Shown here piece after piece: positions 24,087-36,011 of a DNA stretch of 64,000 bases. Numbering within the stretch: position 1 is the stretch's first letter; each line of letters starts with the position of its first letter. This stretch comes from Balaenoptera acutorostrata (taxonomy: Eukaryota > Chordata > Mammalia > Artiodactyla > Balaenopteridae), in the NCBI RefSeq assembly GCF_949987535.1, contig NC_080071.1, forward strand, positions 26,434,236 to 26,498,235, given 5' to 3'. Under the pieces are notes generated by a model. It ran no database searches. It was given only the letters and a program-made list of their open reading frames with translations, and had not been told where the DNA came from. Position numbers and translations under genes: made by a program.

Positions 24087-24121
24087 GGGGAGGGAGGGGA
24101 GGGAGAGGATGGGGAGGAGGC
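24087..24121 (+). other. G-rich tract, predicted G-quadruplex
   Basis: Four G-runs separated by single A bases (ggggagggaggggaggg, 24,087-24,103) followed by more G-runs meet the usual G-quadruplex pattern. It lies in otherwise ordinary sequence next to a MIR. Confidence 0.7.
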
Positions 24122-24164
24122 AGGAAAGCGGAATGCAAAGTAGTTGTCAAATCAATGCGTCCCA

Positions 24165-24350
24165 CTCTCAGAACTGCCACTGCATAGCCATGTGACCCTG
24201 GACAGGACGCTCAGCTTCCTCTTCTGCACAACCTGGATAACAACCACATCAGCTTTATAGAATGGTTGTTGACTGTTAAATGCAGTAGCACGTGTCATGC
24301 GTTTAACACAGAACCTGGTGAACAGTCAGTGTTCCATAAATGCTTATTGC
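24165..24350 (+). mobile_element. MIR SINE, plus strand
   Basis: Clear MIR order: tagccatgtgaccctggaca, cagcttcctcttctgcacaa, tagaatggttgttgactgtt, and the 3' tail gtgttccataaatgcttatt. Confidence 0.8.
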
Positions 24351-25640
24351 TTGTATGACCAGAGTCACTCAAGCCATCATCCACTGTTCCTAAACAACTG
24401 TGATGCTGATCCTTGTAATTAGTAGAAATTTGAATGAATTTACAAATATTCATTCAGCCTCTGAAGCAATTAAGACTCCATATGATTTTACATACTATCT
24501 TGTAAAACACATTATTTAGAAGTAAATCTACCAGGAACACGTTATTGCTCAAGAAACTTCCCAGGTGCAGAGTCTGTGCGTGGGTATAATTTATTCTGCC
24601 TGAAATTTTTCATTAAACTTACTAAGGAAAAGTGGATCTCAATTATGTTAAGAAATTTTGAATTAGTCTTTCCTCTTTGACATTAAAACTCACCTCCAAG
24701 AATATAGAAAATATTCCTATATTACATAAAAAAGCACATCCAGAAAAACAAGTAAATAAGGTTAATTTAACTGTATTTTCTCTACTACAGGCTTTCAGTC
24801 AAGGGTGTGCTGGGTTAATTTTCAGACTATGCCATCATGCTGCCACCAGAACCTCAAGAGGTACAATTTTACACTAGCTAGACAAATGTGCCCACCTACC
24901 TCCTCTGTACTAAAGGATACAGTCACAGCATCCCTAAGGGTGAAGGAGTCAGCAATTGGAGATTCCTCTTCTCTTATCAATAACTAAAGTTAGTTTCTAG
25001 ATTGCCACTTCATTCTACAGCATTTGTGGTAAAGTATAATGGCTCAATTTCTTGTTTATAGGAGGTGAAAGATCTTATTTTAATCTATGTGTAAAAAAAA
25101 AGTTCTCTTCAATATATGACAGCCTATGATTAGAATGGTGTCTCATGTCCCAACTCCCTCTTTTAAATAATGATGTTCTTGTGTATGATATTACAATTGA
25201 AAGTTTTCAGTCACTGCATATCAGTCCTAACAAAATCAAAGAAATGCAGTTAGAGTTACTCTAATCTTACATCAGAGAAAAGTGAAATATTAAAAGGTAA
25301 GGCAATTCCCACAATAGTGAAGCGAGGAAATAGAATTACAATCACCTTGGTAGCATATTCCAAATCTCAGAGGGGGCATTTTTCTCCTTTAAAAGGGAAT
25401 GTGATTTTCATTAAGATTAGTACCCATTTTGTATTCAACGTTCCAAGAACAACTTCGCTGCATCTGGCATGGGGACCTTCACAGTGGACTCAGGAAGAAA
25501 ACCAACCCCACCACCTACTTCCTGGGAGAGGAAAATAAGAACAGGGCCCACCTCCTCACTCCGTGTTTTCCAATTAGTATAATAATGATGCCAGCATTAC
25601 AAAAGGTTGTTTCCCAACAAAGTAGATAATATTTAAAATT
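24351..25640. other. AT-rich non-coding DNA, nothing recognised
   Basis: Several open frames of 60-73 codons overlap here in different frames (24,677-24,987 and 25,317-25,629). None shows a recognisable domain or paired splice sites. Confidence 0.45.
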
Positions 25641-25646
25641 AAAAAA

Positions 25647-25974
25647 GGGCTTCCCTGGTGGCGCAGTGGTTGAGAGTCTGCCTGCCAATGCAGGGGACGC
25701 GGGTTCGAGCCCTGGTCTGGGAAGATCCCACATGCCGCGGAACAACTAGGCCCGTGAGCCACAATTACTGAGCCTGCGCGTCTGGAGCCTGTGCTCCACG
25801 ACGAGAGGCCGCGATAGTGAGAGGCCCGCGCACCGCGATGAAGAGCAGCCCCCGCTTGCCACAACTAGAGAAAGCCCTCGCACAGAAACGAAGACCCAAC
25901 ACAGCCAAAAATAAATAAATAAATAAATAAAATGCAAACCTTTAAAAAAAGAAAAGAAAAGAAAAGAAAAGAAA
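25647..25974 (+). mobile_element. CHR-type SINE, type A, plus strand
   Basis: Starts gggcttccctggtggcgcag, has the B box GGTTCGAGCCC, and ends with (AAAT)n and a (GAAAA)n tract at 25,950-25,974. I could not find a clean target-site duplication, so the tail may have been reworked. Confidence 0.92.
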
Positions 25975-26004
25975 TGCCTGGCATGCGCTGGTGTTACTTC
26001 CATA

Positions 26005-26110
26005 CTTTCATTCTGTGCTATCATCTTCTTCCACCAGGGAGGAAACTGAGGGCCAGTAACAGGAAAGAAAGTGCCTAAGCCAGTGAGTGGCAGAGCAGAG
26101 ATTCAGTTTT
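26005..26110 (-). mobile_element. MIR SINE, minus strand
   Basis: Antisense MIR features are gggaggaaactgagggccag and gccagtgagtggcagagcag with agattca. Confidence 0.7.
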
Positions 26111-27205
26111 CCATTCCAGGTCTTCTGCTTCCAACTCCCTTCTACAACAGCTGCCTGTCAAGTGCTTATTCTGACTTCTGACTGGACCACTTTTATTTGA
26201 AACCAAAACCAAATGCTGTTAAATGCCAGAGAGCCAAAATAAATGTTAAATGTACTGGTTCGCTGCATCAGACACAGTAAGGTAGGCTGCTGAGTTAAAT
26301 GGAGAGTAACAGACTTGCTTAAAATGCTTTTCGGAACGCTCTATCACCTGCCCATGCATTAAATGATCACTTTTTAGAGGGTTTTTTTGGATGAATTCTG
26401 GCTTAGAATTTCATCCTATTTTCGAACAGTGTAAAATGCCAACTTGTTGCCAAAAGCATTCTTAGAAAAAAAAAAAATGGATAAACTTGTTTTCCACTAT
26501 GATATTCGCAGTTTTGGACCCATTTTGGAGTGTAACTCTCAAAAACACTGGGAGAAGGAGTACTCATACTGATTTTTCTTTCCTAGGTGCCTATTTGATG
26601 ATGTAATTTCTTTCATTCATGATACCTCTAAATTCTCAGCCTCTTTGTTCATGAGCTGGAAGAATACACCCTCTATTTTTTGATCTTACTCTTCAGCTAT
26701 TACTGTTCACGTCAAAAGGCTAATTTCTTCTACCAATAGAAGAACTGAATCAAAATAGCAAGGCTCTTGACAATTTAGATTTCAGTGTGTTGACACAAAT
26801 GAGGAGAATTCTTATGCACTAATTAATCATATAATTAATGACTAATTGCTTTACTCCCAAACCTGTAACTTATTCTGTAAATCAAATGTTACTCAGCTAT
26901 CATTATTCAAATAGGACTATTTAGGCTGCAAATAATAATACAGCACTTACATCCTGTTATTCAAGTCTACCCATGAAGGCCAAAGTTTTTCTTTGCTGGA
27001 AGTTTGAGATGGAAGTGTCATTACTCAGAATTTTCACTTGAACTACTAACAAAACACATATTTCTTTCATAAATACTACTGCAGGGATTAATGCTAAAAG
27101 AGAACCTCAAACCAAGAATAGAGTTTTATAGCAGAATACTGAGAGATTTACAACAGCACTTTTAAGGGTGTAGCCATTTCATGGGGTCTTAGGAATAATT
27201 CATTG
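26111..27205. other. AT-rich non-coding DNA, nothing recognised
   Basis: No exon, RNA gene or identifiable repeat was seen. Confidence 0.5.
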
Positions 27206-27214
27206 ATTGATGGC

Positions 27215-27295
27215 TGCAAAAATGAATGTTAACTATACTGTTAACCTGTAACTTACATAATATTGTACATCAACTATATTTCAATTAAAAATATC
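27215..27295 (+). mobile_element. LINE-1 3' end fragment
   Basis: The terminal motif aacctgtaacttacataata, then ttgtacatcaactatatttc, is the L1 3'UTR end in plus orientation, 5'-truncated to about 80 bp. Confidence 0.75.
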
Positions 27296-27537
27296 ATTGG
27301 AGGATTTCAAATAAAAAGATAAATGTTAACTACTCAGTTTTTGTGTAACTAAGCTTATACCACTCTAGCAGACAAATAATTTGCTGGTCTACATTCCCAA
27401 CACTGACCTCTTGTTCAGGGTCACACAAATAATTCAAATAATACCCATCCATCCAATAACTGATCATTATGTGTCAAGGTATGTTCATGCATTAAACCCA
27501 GCAGTACACCGAAGAACAATATTTAAGAATATGGTTT

Positions 27538-28645
27538 CACAAAGGAAACCATCTACAAAACAAAAAGACAACCTACTGAATGGGAGAAAATATTTGCCAA
27601 TGATATGACCAATAAGAGGTTAATATCCCACATGTATAAATAGTTCATACAACTCAACATCAAAAAAAAAACAACCCAAACAACACAATTTAAAAAATGG
27701 GCAGGAGACTTGAATAGACATTTTTCCAAAAAAGACATACAGGTGGTCAACGGGCACATGAAAAGATGCTCAACATCATTAATCATCAGAGAAATGCAAA
27801 TCAAAGCTGCAATGAGGTATCACCTCACACCTGCCAGAATGGCTATCATCAAAAAGACCACGAATAACAAACATCTGTGAGGATGTGGAGAAAAGGGAAC
27901 CCTTTACACTGTTGGTGGGAATATAAATTGATGCAGCCACTGTGTAAAATAGTATGAAGTGTCCTTAAAACACTAAAAATAGAACTACCATATGATCCAG
28001 CAGTTCCACTCCTGGGTATGTAACAGAAGAAAATGAAAACATTAATTTGAAAAGATATATGCACCCCAATGTTAGTAGCAGCATTATTTACAATTGCTAA
28101 GATATGGAAGCAACCCAAGTGTCCATCAACAGATGAATGGATAAAGATGTGGTGTATATTTATATGTATATATATACATACACACACACACACACACAAT
28201 GGAATACTACTCAGCCATAAAAAAAATGAAATTTTGCTATTAGCAACAACATGGATGGGCTTAGAAGCTATTATGCTTAGTGAAATAAGTCATACGGAGA
28301 AAGACAAATACTGTATGATATCACTTATGTGGAATCTAAAAAATAAAACTAGTGAATATAACAAAAAAGAAACAGACTCACAGATATAGAGAACAAACTA
28401 GTAGTTACCAGTGTGGAGAAGGAAGAGGGGGAGAGACAAGATAGGGGGTAGGGGATTAAGAGGTACAAACTACTAAGCATAAAATAAATAAGGATATGTT
28501 GTACAGCACAGGGAATATAGCCAATATTTTATAGTAACTATAAACGGAATATAACCTTTAAAAATTGTGAATCACTAAATTGTACACCTGAAACTTATAT
28601 GATATTGTAAATCAACTATACCTCAATTTTTAAAAAAGGTTAAAA
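27538..28645 (+). mobile_element. LINE-1, end of ORF2 and 3'UTR, plus strand
   Basis: The plus strand encodes the L1 ORF2 C-terminal region in broken frames. It begins near [15 protein letters not shown] (27,558-27,605) and includes [16 protein letters not shown] and CPSTDEWIK at 28,072-28,145. The 3'UTR carries a G-rich stretch at 28,415-28,455 and the end gtacacctgaaacttatatg near 28,582. Internal stops and a (CA)n/(TA)n insertion near 28,155-28,198 show that it is dead. About 1.1 kb of a 6-7 kb parent remains. Confidence 0.92.
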
Positions 28646-28858
28646 AAAGGGAAAAAAAGAGGAAAACCAAGAGGAAAGAGAAATGGATAAAGTGCTATAT
28701 GTTTTATGTCACATATAAGAATAATAGCATCCGCAAGGAACGATTGTCCATTATTTTTAGTAAGATTGAAATAATGTCGCAGTACATGATCAGTTAATAA
28801 TTTATCTTCAGTCATTTAGTGATCATCAAGCATGTGCTAAGAACCACATGGAATTAAG

Positions 28859-28860
<2 letters not shown>

Positions 28861-28897
<37 letters not shown>

Positions 28898-28900
28898 GGG

Positions 28901-28932
<32 letters not shown>
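28861..28932 (+). repeat. Compound microsatellite (GT)18 then (GA)15
   Basis: An uninterrupted (GT)n spans 28,861-28,896. After a short G-run an uninterrupted (GA)n spans 28,903-28,932. Long pure runs like these are usually polymorphic. Confidence 0.97.
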
Positions 28933-28935
<3 letters not shown>

Positions 28936-28964
28936 GGTTAACTCCAAGTTATTCAGCCAGAAGT

Positions 28965-29445
28965 GAATCTTTATGCCCATGAAAAGACAGGTACAAAATT
29001 GTTCATAGCAGCTTTGTTCCTAAGAGCTAAAAACTGTAAAAGGCCCGAATGTCTATAAATATTACGATAATAATATATACTTATATAATGGAATATTACA
29101 TAGCAGTGAAAAAGAATGAACTACTGCTAACTTAAAAAAAATGGATGAATCTCACAGGCATAATGTTGAACAAAGGAAACTAGACATAAAAGAATGATTT
29201 GATTCCATTTATATGAAGTTTAAGAATAAGCAAAACTAATCTATTGTGATGGAAGTCAGAATAGTGATTACCTTTGGGAAGTACTGCTGAAGAGAGAGCA
29301 AGAGGGAGGACTCTAAGCTGCTAGAAGTATTCCATATTTTGATCTGATTGGTTATTACATGTTTACATATGTATTAATACAAATTCATTGAGCTGTTTGA
29401 TTTCTGCACTTTACGGTATCCAATTTTTTTAGTCCTATAAAATTT
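28965..29445 (+). mobile_element. Older LINE-1, end of ORF2 and 3'UTR, plus strand
   Basis: L1 features in order are gttcatagcagctttgttcc, ataatggaatattacatagc, aaatggatgaatctcacagg and gattacctttgggaagtact. It is more diverged than the copy at 27,538-28,645 and is a separate, older insertion. Confidence 0.8.
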
Positions 29446-29584
29446 AAAAAAAAGAATATGATCTCCACTTTTTAGGGTTTCACAATCTAGTTAATTTAAT
29501 CAAACATATCGGGAATGAGTATTAGTACAATAGATTGTACGCTGCTTAAAGGATGCTAAAATGATCACTTAATAACAGCAAAGG

Positions 29585-29834
29585 GGGAGGAGAGGGAGAA
29601 ATAAATCCAAGTATCCATCAATAAGGGACTGGTTATATAAATTATGTTCACCCCTACAAAGATATAATACACAGCTATGAGGGAAAAATAGAGCCCATTA
29701 TGGAATAAAATGGAATAAAAACCAAGTTATATTATTAAGGGAAAAACAAGGTACAAAGTACCACCAACTGTGTATAAAAGAGTAAGAAACAATATGCATA
29801 CACACACCCATTTGCTCCTGACTGGAAGGAGATG
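29585..29834 (+). mobile_element. Old LINE-1 fragment, left part (split by a DNA transposon)
   Basis: It contains aagtatccatcaataaggga and ctatgagggaaaaatagagc, from the ORF2 end and 3'UTR of old L1s. The element resumes at 30,124 after a hAT-type insertion. Confidence 0.6.
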
Positions 29835-30123
29835 CTCTGTCCAGTGGAGTAGCCACCAGCCACATGAGGCTTTTCAGCACTGGAGATGTGGCTGATGTGA
29901 CTAAGAAAATAAAATTTAAATTTTACGTAATTTATTTAAATTTCAAATCTGACAGTGGAAAATATTTTTGCTGGTAAAGACAACTTCATTGTTTTGTAGA
30001 ACTAGAAGCATGTTAACCACTGCATCGTATAATATATCATTTAAATTGAATTTTTAAATCTAGCTCCTAGAAAATTTAAAGTTACATTTGTGGCTCACAT
30101 TATATTTCCATTAGACAGCACTG
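29835..30123. mobile_element. hAT-type DNA transposon inserted in an L1
   Basis: The left end is ctctgtccagtggagtagcc with agccacatgaggctttt. The right end is gtggctcacattatatttcc and then attagacagcactg. These match the opposed ends of a common mammalian hAT (Charlie-like) element. An 8 bp target duplication is not clear. Confidence 0.65.
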
Positions 30124-30300
30124 GTACAGAGTATCCTATAAGGATTTGTAAGGACCGTAACACTGATCGCCTCTGGGGAGAAAACCTGGTGAATAGGAAA
30201 CAAGGGGTATAGGGGGGAGATCTCTCACTATTTTGTCATTTTTCTCTTTTGAATTCTGTGCCATTTGAATATATTGCCTATTAGAAAAATAATGAATTAA
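30124..30300 (+). mobile_element. Old LINE-1 fragment, right part
   Basis: It continues the split L1 with tcgcctctggggagaaaacc, ttgaattctgtgccatttga and an A-rich end near 30,285-30,300. Confidence 0.55.
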
Positions 30301-31945
30301 ATGAGGTGACCTATAAAGAGAATAATTGGCATTGGCATAACTATCAATTCACTTTGGATGGAATCTCTCCCCTCAAAAAACATACATGGTACTTTTGAAG
30401 AGGTTATATACAGTTTGCGGCACAAAATGCTTTCTAATAACCTAAGATCACAGAAGTGCTTCACAAACTAATGTACCAGAGTTACCAACTGAACATAAGA
30501 GATAAAGACCTCAAACCTCAAACTGCTAGTTTAGTGCCAGCACAGTCCAGCAATTTAGCACCACTGCCTCTTCTTTTGCGATCAGAGACTGTTCTGCTTT
30601 TCATTTTTCCATTATTGAATACATTTTGCCTATTTTCCTGTTCTTTTCTTCACCTACATCCCCAAATAATAAAATTGTAATTATCTCTACATTTCCATTT
30701 AGCTCAGCATGCATCTACTTGGCTAACCAAAGAAGGAAAAATGCCAGGAAAATTCTCCCCTTCACACCCATGAAATTTAATTTTTTTCCATAAAACAATA
30801 GTGTAAAAACATAAGCAGATCACAAAGGGCTCAAGGAAAGGGAGGGGAGTAATGAGTATTATATACACAACTGAGATACACTTAATGTATTTAAATATAA
30901 AATTTACAAATCTAAATTGCATACAAGGTATTACCATTTCTCCCAAATTTTCCCATTTTATTTTAAAAATAAACACTTTGAACATTTTTTCTGCATTGAC
31001 ATAGCCAATTTTAGAACTTTAAATGCATATGGCAATGAAAACTGTCTCCTTAGCAGTGTTCATTTTAAGCTGGTTGGTTCTCTAGGATTCAAGGAAGAAA
31101 AAAGCCTCCATTCTCAACTCCTAAAGGCTCCCCTCCTTTTCTCACATGCTCTCCTTCCACTTCCACAAGAATGTCTGACACAGGGCTGCACTGGTGAGTA
31201 TCATTCTGAGGAAATGCTCCCAGGGCCACAGAGATAATGTGTGCAATGCTCAGGCCCTGAGACAGGCCCTCACCAGTCACACAAATCACGCGCCGGAATG
31301 AACAATGATCACCATAAACAGAGTCTTTGACTAGGTTTGATTTGAGAGCATGGCATTCTAAATAACCTTTAACTAATAAAACAAAATGGCTAAGTGCCAG
31401 AATTTTTTAAAATTGTTTCTTAAAAAAAAAAAAAAAATTGTTTCTTGACCGGAAATCTTATGATATCCCCTGTGAAGAACGGTAAGTGGTAAAGATGTCG
31501 ACAATGAAATTACACAGCTACCACTGTACTACTCCCTGCCTCCTACACTGTGTGGGCCTTCAGCCATAGCCCATCACTTCTGAGTGCTCCAAGGCTGCTC
31601 CTTTAAAACCAATGGTACTTGGGATATTTTTGTGTTCGAACCATTACAATTATCTGTGGAGTTCCAGAAACTTGGTCTCTACCTTGCCTAGGTTTTACAG
31701 TGATACAAGGAAACTGGGAATGCCCCAAATCCATGATATTCAAATATCCAATACTGCCAACTTCAACTTTTGATGTGCTTAATACCTGGAAGAATACGAA
31801 AATGATAGCAAATATTCATTCAACACCTTCAGATAACTTTTAGAGTTGCCACTAAATCGAGCTTGCATAATCTTAGTGTCCTAATTATGAGTTAACTTAG
31901 TAACTATGAGTCACACAAAAATAAAAGTCCCAAAGTGTTGCACAC
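30301..31945. other. Non-coding DNA, nothing recognised
   Basis: Open frames at 30,917-31,237 (plus) and 31,089-31,289 (minus) overlap in antisense and lack recognisable motifs. An A-run lies at 31,421-31,437. Confidence 0.45.
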
Positions 31946-31948
31946 CAA

Positions 31949-31981
<33 letters not shown>

Positions 31982-31984
31982 TAT
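31949..31984 (+). repeat. Compound microsatellite (AT)n(AC)n
   Basis: An alternating AT run from 31,949 passes into AC at 31,971 and ends near 31,984. Confidence 0.95.
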
Positions 31985-34000
31985 GAAATGCTGAATTTGA
32001 TTAAGAAACTCTAAAAATGCCTGTAAGTGTGTACATTCTGGGCTATACCGCTTATAAGCACTAAATTAGTTGGAAACACGTTCCTAGGCTTCACAAAGTT
32101 ACCACCACAAACTTCGGGACTACATTTTCTTAGCATCATCTAAGAGTGAATTTCCTATGTATTTCTACATACATACAGGATCACAAACAGATGAACAGAT
32201 GATATGAACTACTCTTAGACATTGCTCCTTTCAGACCAGACTGTATTTCAAAAATAATACATGGTAAACTAGAGTAAATCACAGGTTGGAATAGGTTCTA
32301 GATATAAAATTTGTCCTATTTAAATGTAAGGGAAAAAATCAGTATTATTTCCCCTTTCAGACCACTAGTGTTAAATATTTTTTATTCAAACGAAGTCACA
32401 CCTAACTTTCCTAGGTGGGGGGAAGTTCGTAGGTAATAAACTAACACAGCCAAACTTATCCTCTTTTAGAGAAAGAGAAAACTGAAGAAATAAGACTGGT
32501 AGCCTAGGATCACAACCCAAAGTGTAAAAATTAGTTTCTTTCCGCATGCCAGCATTCTTTGCCACTTTCAGCTTTGCTCTCCTGAAGCAGAGCAAAAACA
32601 ATTTTTGCTTTAAATTGAAGCATCTAATTGCTCTCTGGGAATGGGCACCTTATGTAGAAACAAAAGATAGGAAGAAACCACTCTCATAACTTGGTAGGAC
32701 ACTTTGCTCAGTAGTTTTGCAGCCAATGACTAACCGAATCATGAACACCTGAGAATAACGAGAGCTGCCTCAGGCCACGAAACACAGATGCTGTCCTGTA
32801 AGACAGGGACCCTGTCTCTTTCCTAATTCTCCTAGAGCAGGGATACCTGACTATCAGGCATAAAAAGAGGAGACAAACAAAGGGTTGCTCCTCTCTCTGC
32901 CACTTCTACTTTGTGTATAACATGCATCCACTTTAGCACAAAGAAGAAAATCAATTCAATGGCTCTTATAATTATCTTGACTACTGTGGACTCAACTGGT
33001 CTACAAACTAGAGCATATCCATCAGACATGGGAATGGCAAGGTGGCAGCCATTTTCGGATTTAGCAACTCAATTTCCTGTCTTTCCAGCACAACTGAACT
33101 GATACATGACTGTAGCAGCTGTTAAAACTGGCTATTCCCCTTGGGGTTATCTAATACTTCTTCACTTCCGTTTATCCAGGGACAATAGCATGTGTGAATG
33201 TGCATGTAATAGCAGGTGTGCAGGTTAGAGAGACGAAAGTCCTCAAGGACTGGTGATAAATGGCCCACCTAGATTTGAGCATCTTAACTCTATTTCCTTA
33301 CAAATATATATTGGTGTAAGAACAGAAACTGCAATGGTAGGCTCCAAAGTGAAATGGTGTATTTAATTTTTAAAAATACAACAACATGCACACAAAGTAG
33401 TTTTAATCTCTCAAATTAATTACAATGAAAAACAATGCACTTTTTCCAAAGATATTATCGTTTAAAAAACATATTCTGATTCCCTTGGCATTCAACCCTA
33501 TTTTAAATCAAGCTACAGCCCACACAAGAAAATCAGAATCATTATTTTAAAAGCACAACCACATTTTGGACCCAAACTATTGTATCTCAGGTTCTTTTTC
33601 AACCCCACTTCAGAGGCTTGCCTCTGAACCACTTTGGTTATTTTGCAAAATCAAATCCCACCAAATATGGATGGCATTTTCACTCTTTTAATTCCATCCA
33701 AAGTAATTTTCTACAAGCCTGAGGCAATTACAAAGGAAAACCTCTGTCCTATTAACCCATACTCTCTTTTATAAAGTGATTATTTATATTATCTCTAAAG
33801 CTCTGCTTTCAATGGGGGAGGACATTCAATAGGAAGGAACAAGAGTACCTAAAGGAAATGAAAATGAGGTATTCAGAGGTCATTCTTTTTCCTGCTCACC
33901 TAGCACCTCCATCCTCACTACCTCACAACCACAAACCTGAAAGTCTTGATGGGGCTACATTTTTTTTTTTTTTTCTCTAGAGAGTAGAGGTTAAGAAAAC
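31985..34000. other. Non-coding DNA, nothing firmly recognised
   Basis: A short L2-like snippet (acagggaccctgtctctttc) lies near 32,802. Opposed open frames at 32,832-33,102 have no known motif. A T-run lies at 33,960-33,974. Confidence 0.45.
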
Positions 34001-34005
34001 AACTC

Positions 34006-34310
34006 GGGGGCTTCCCTGGTGGCGCAGTGGTTGAGAGTCTGCCTGCCAATGCAGGGGACACGGGCTCGAGCCCTGGTCTGGGAGGATCCCACATGCCGCG
34101 GAGCAACTAGGCCCGTGAGCCACAGTTACTGAGCCTGCGTGTCTGGAGCCTGTGCTCCGCAACAAGAGAGGCCGCGATAGTGAGAGGCCCGCGCACCGCG
34201 ATGAAGAGTGGCCCCCGCTTGCCACAACTAGAGAAAGCCCTCGCACAGAAACGAAGACCCAACACAGCCATAAATAAATAAATAAATAAAATTAAAAAAA
34301 AAAAAAAAAA
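34006..34310 (+). mobile_element. CHR-type SINE, type A, plus strand
   Basis: Starts gggggcttccctggtggcgc, has a B box variant GGCTCGAGCCC, then (AAAT)n and a long A-run. The flanks share only aactc after A-rich sequence, so the duplication is imperfect. Confidence 0.93.
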
Positions 34311-35528
34311 AACTCAGTTCTGTAGTGTACTGTGCTTCCCACCAAATTCCTGAAGGCGTGCCTCTGAACTGTAAGCCTGAGCTGAGCTATACAGCATGAA
34401 AAGACACAGATATAATCAGGATATTGCCCAGTACAGAGCACCACACATACTGGAAACCCAAATATCTTCATTTATTCCCTATGAAACTTGGAAATTATGA
34501 TCTTTGTAAAGGTGTATAGCTACTTAAAATATGGTAAAAGTTACAAATAAGCTATGAGTTGAGCTTACACTACTTCTCTTGCCATTGCATTCTTTGCTGT
34601 CGTAATGAGATGACCATCTCAATTAAAGCATTTTCTTTGTTAAACTACGCCACAATTCAACTCCACAGGTTTTTTTAATGTACAAAGTCAATAAATAGTT
34701 TTAACCTATTTAAATTTATAAACAGCAATGTGAACTTAAAGTATATGGGGTACAAAAACAAGCTCACTCTAGCATTTTTCTAAAGACTAGTCAGTCTTTG
34801 AGAGTCTTTTCTAAGGGATTCATTCCTCAGATATGAAGTCTGTATGCAAAACCGAAGACATTTGGCCCTTTATAAATAGTCATGGGAAACTTCTTTCTCC
34901 CATATTTTTAGTTTGTTTTTACTGTAACAGATGGGAAAAAAATTTAGCAAAGTCATAAAAAAAAGGTCTCCTAATAACTGTCACCCTAATGTTAGAGCAC
35001 TAAACGCTTAAGGATATGAAATATCTTTAAGAGCAACAACAAAAACACTTGCTGAAAATTATAAAGACAGTTTGCTTAACTCATAAAATAGGTATAGGCT
35101 GAAAAAAACTAGATAGGAATTCCTTCTACCTTTGGTCCAGCTTCTCCTAGGCACTTTGGTTCTAAGCACCTTAATCATATAATGACCAAATGACCAAAAA
35201 TGACCTCAGTCATTTTTCATGAAAGTGTCTCCAGCACAAGTTTAGAACTTCTCTTTAAAATATATTCTGATATCAAATAAATGTTAAAATTCTACATGGC
35301 TTGCCAACAAGCCAAGCCTAAGTCTTCACCCGTGGGAAAAAAAAAAACAACCACTAATCACCATTCTGCAAAATCTCTTACTATAAGAAATATCTTGCTT
35401 TATGCAAACAAAATATCATTTTGTTCTAATTTATATTGAAGTTCAATACTTATATGTCCCCCTCCCCGCAGTAAATAAATTTTGAATTAAATAATCACTA
35501 CTTCATTTACAAATTTCATAAGTTGGCC
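34311..35528. other. AT-rich non-coding DNA, nothing recognised
   Basis: No exon, RNA gene or identifiable repeat was seen. Confidence 0.5.
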
Positions 35529-35567
35529 CATGGGATCAACAAACTTGTATATGGACAGAGGGCAAAT

Positions 35568-35882
35568 TTTTTTTTTTAACTTTTATTTATTCATTTATTT
35601 ATTTATTTATTTATTTACAGCTGTGTTGGGTCTTCGTTTCTGTGCGAGGGCTTTCTCTAGTTGCGGCAAGCGGGGGCCACTCTTCATCGCGGTGCGCGGG
35701 CCTCTCACTATCGCGGCCTCTCTTGTTTGGGAGCACAGGCTCCAGACGCGCAGGCTCAGTAGTTGTGGCTCACGGGCCTAGTTGCTCCGCGGCATATGGG
35801 ATCTTCCCAGACCAGGGCTCGAACCCGTGTCCCCTGCATTGGCAGGCAGATTCTCAACCACTGCGCCACCAGGGAAGCCCCC
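35568..35882 (-). mobile_element. CHR-type SINE, type A, minus strand
   Basis: A reverse-complement copy: the (TTTA)n tail lies at 35,582-35,618 and the head, read here as accagggaagccc, ends near 35,880. The 10 bp duplication gagggcaaat lies at 35,558-35,567 and 35,883-35,892. It lies inside the hAT-type element. Confidence 0.95.
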
Positions 35883-36011
35883 GAGGGCAAATATTTTTAG
35901 CTTACAGGCCATAATATCTCTGCCTGGACTACTCTAATATGAAAGCAGCCATAAACAATATGCAAATGAGTGGGTATGGCTGTGTGCCAATAAAACCCTT
36001 TACAAAGACAG

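Noticed and set aside
27849..28199. 116-codon minus-strand open frame
   Set aside because: Antisense to an L1 ORF2 fragment, and its start lies in the (CA)n tract.
28069..28389. 106-codon plus-strand open frame with a real protein match
   Set aside because: It is genuine L1 ORF2 C-terminal sequence, but a fragment of a dead element; kept only within the L1 entry.
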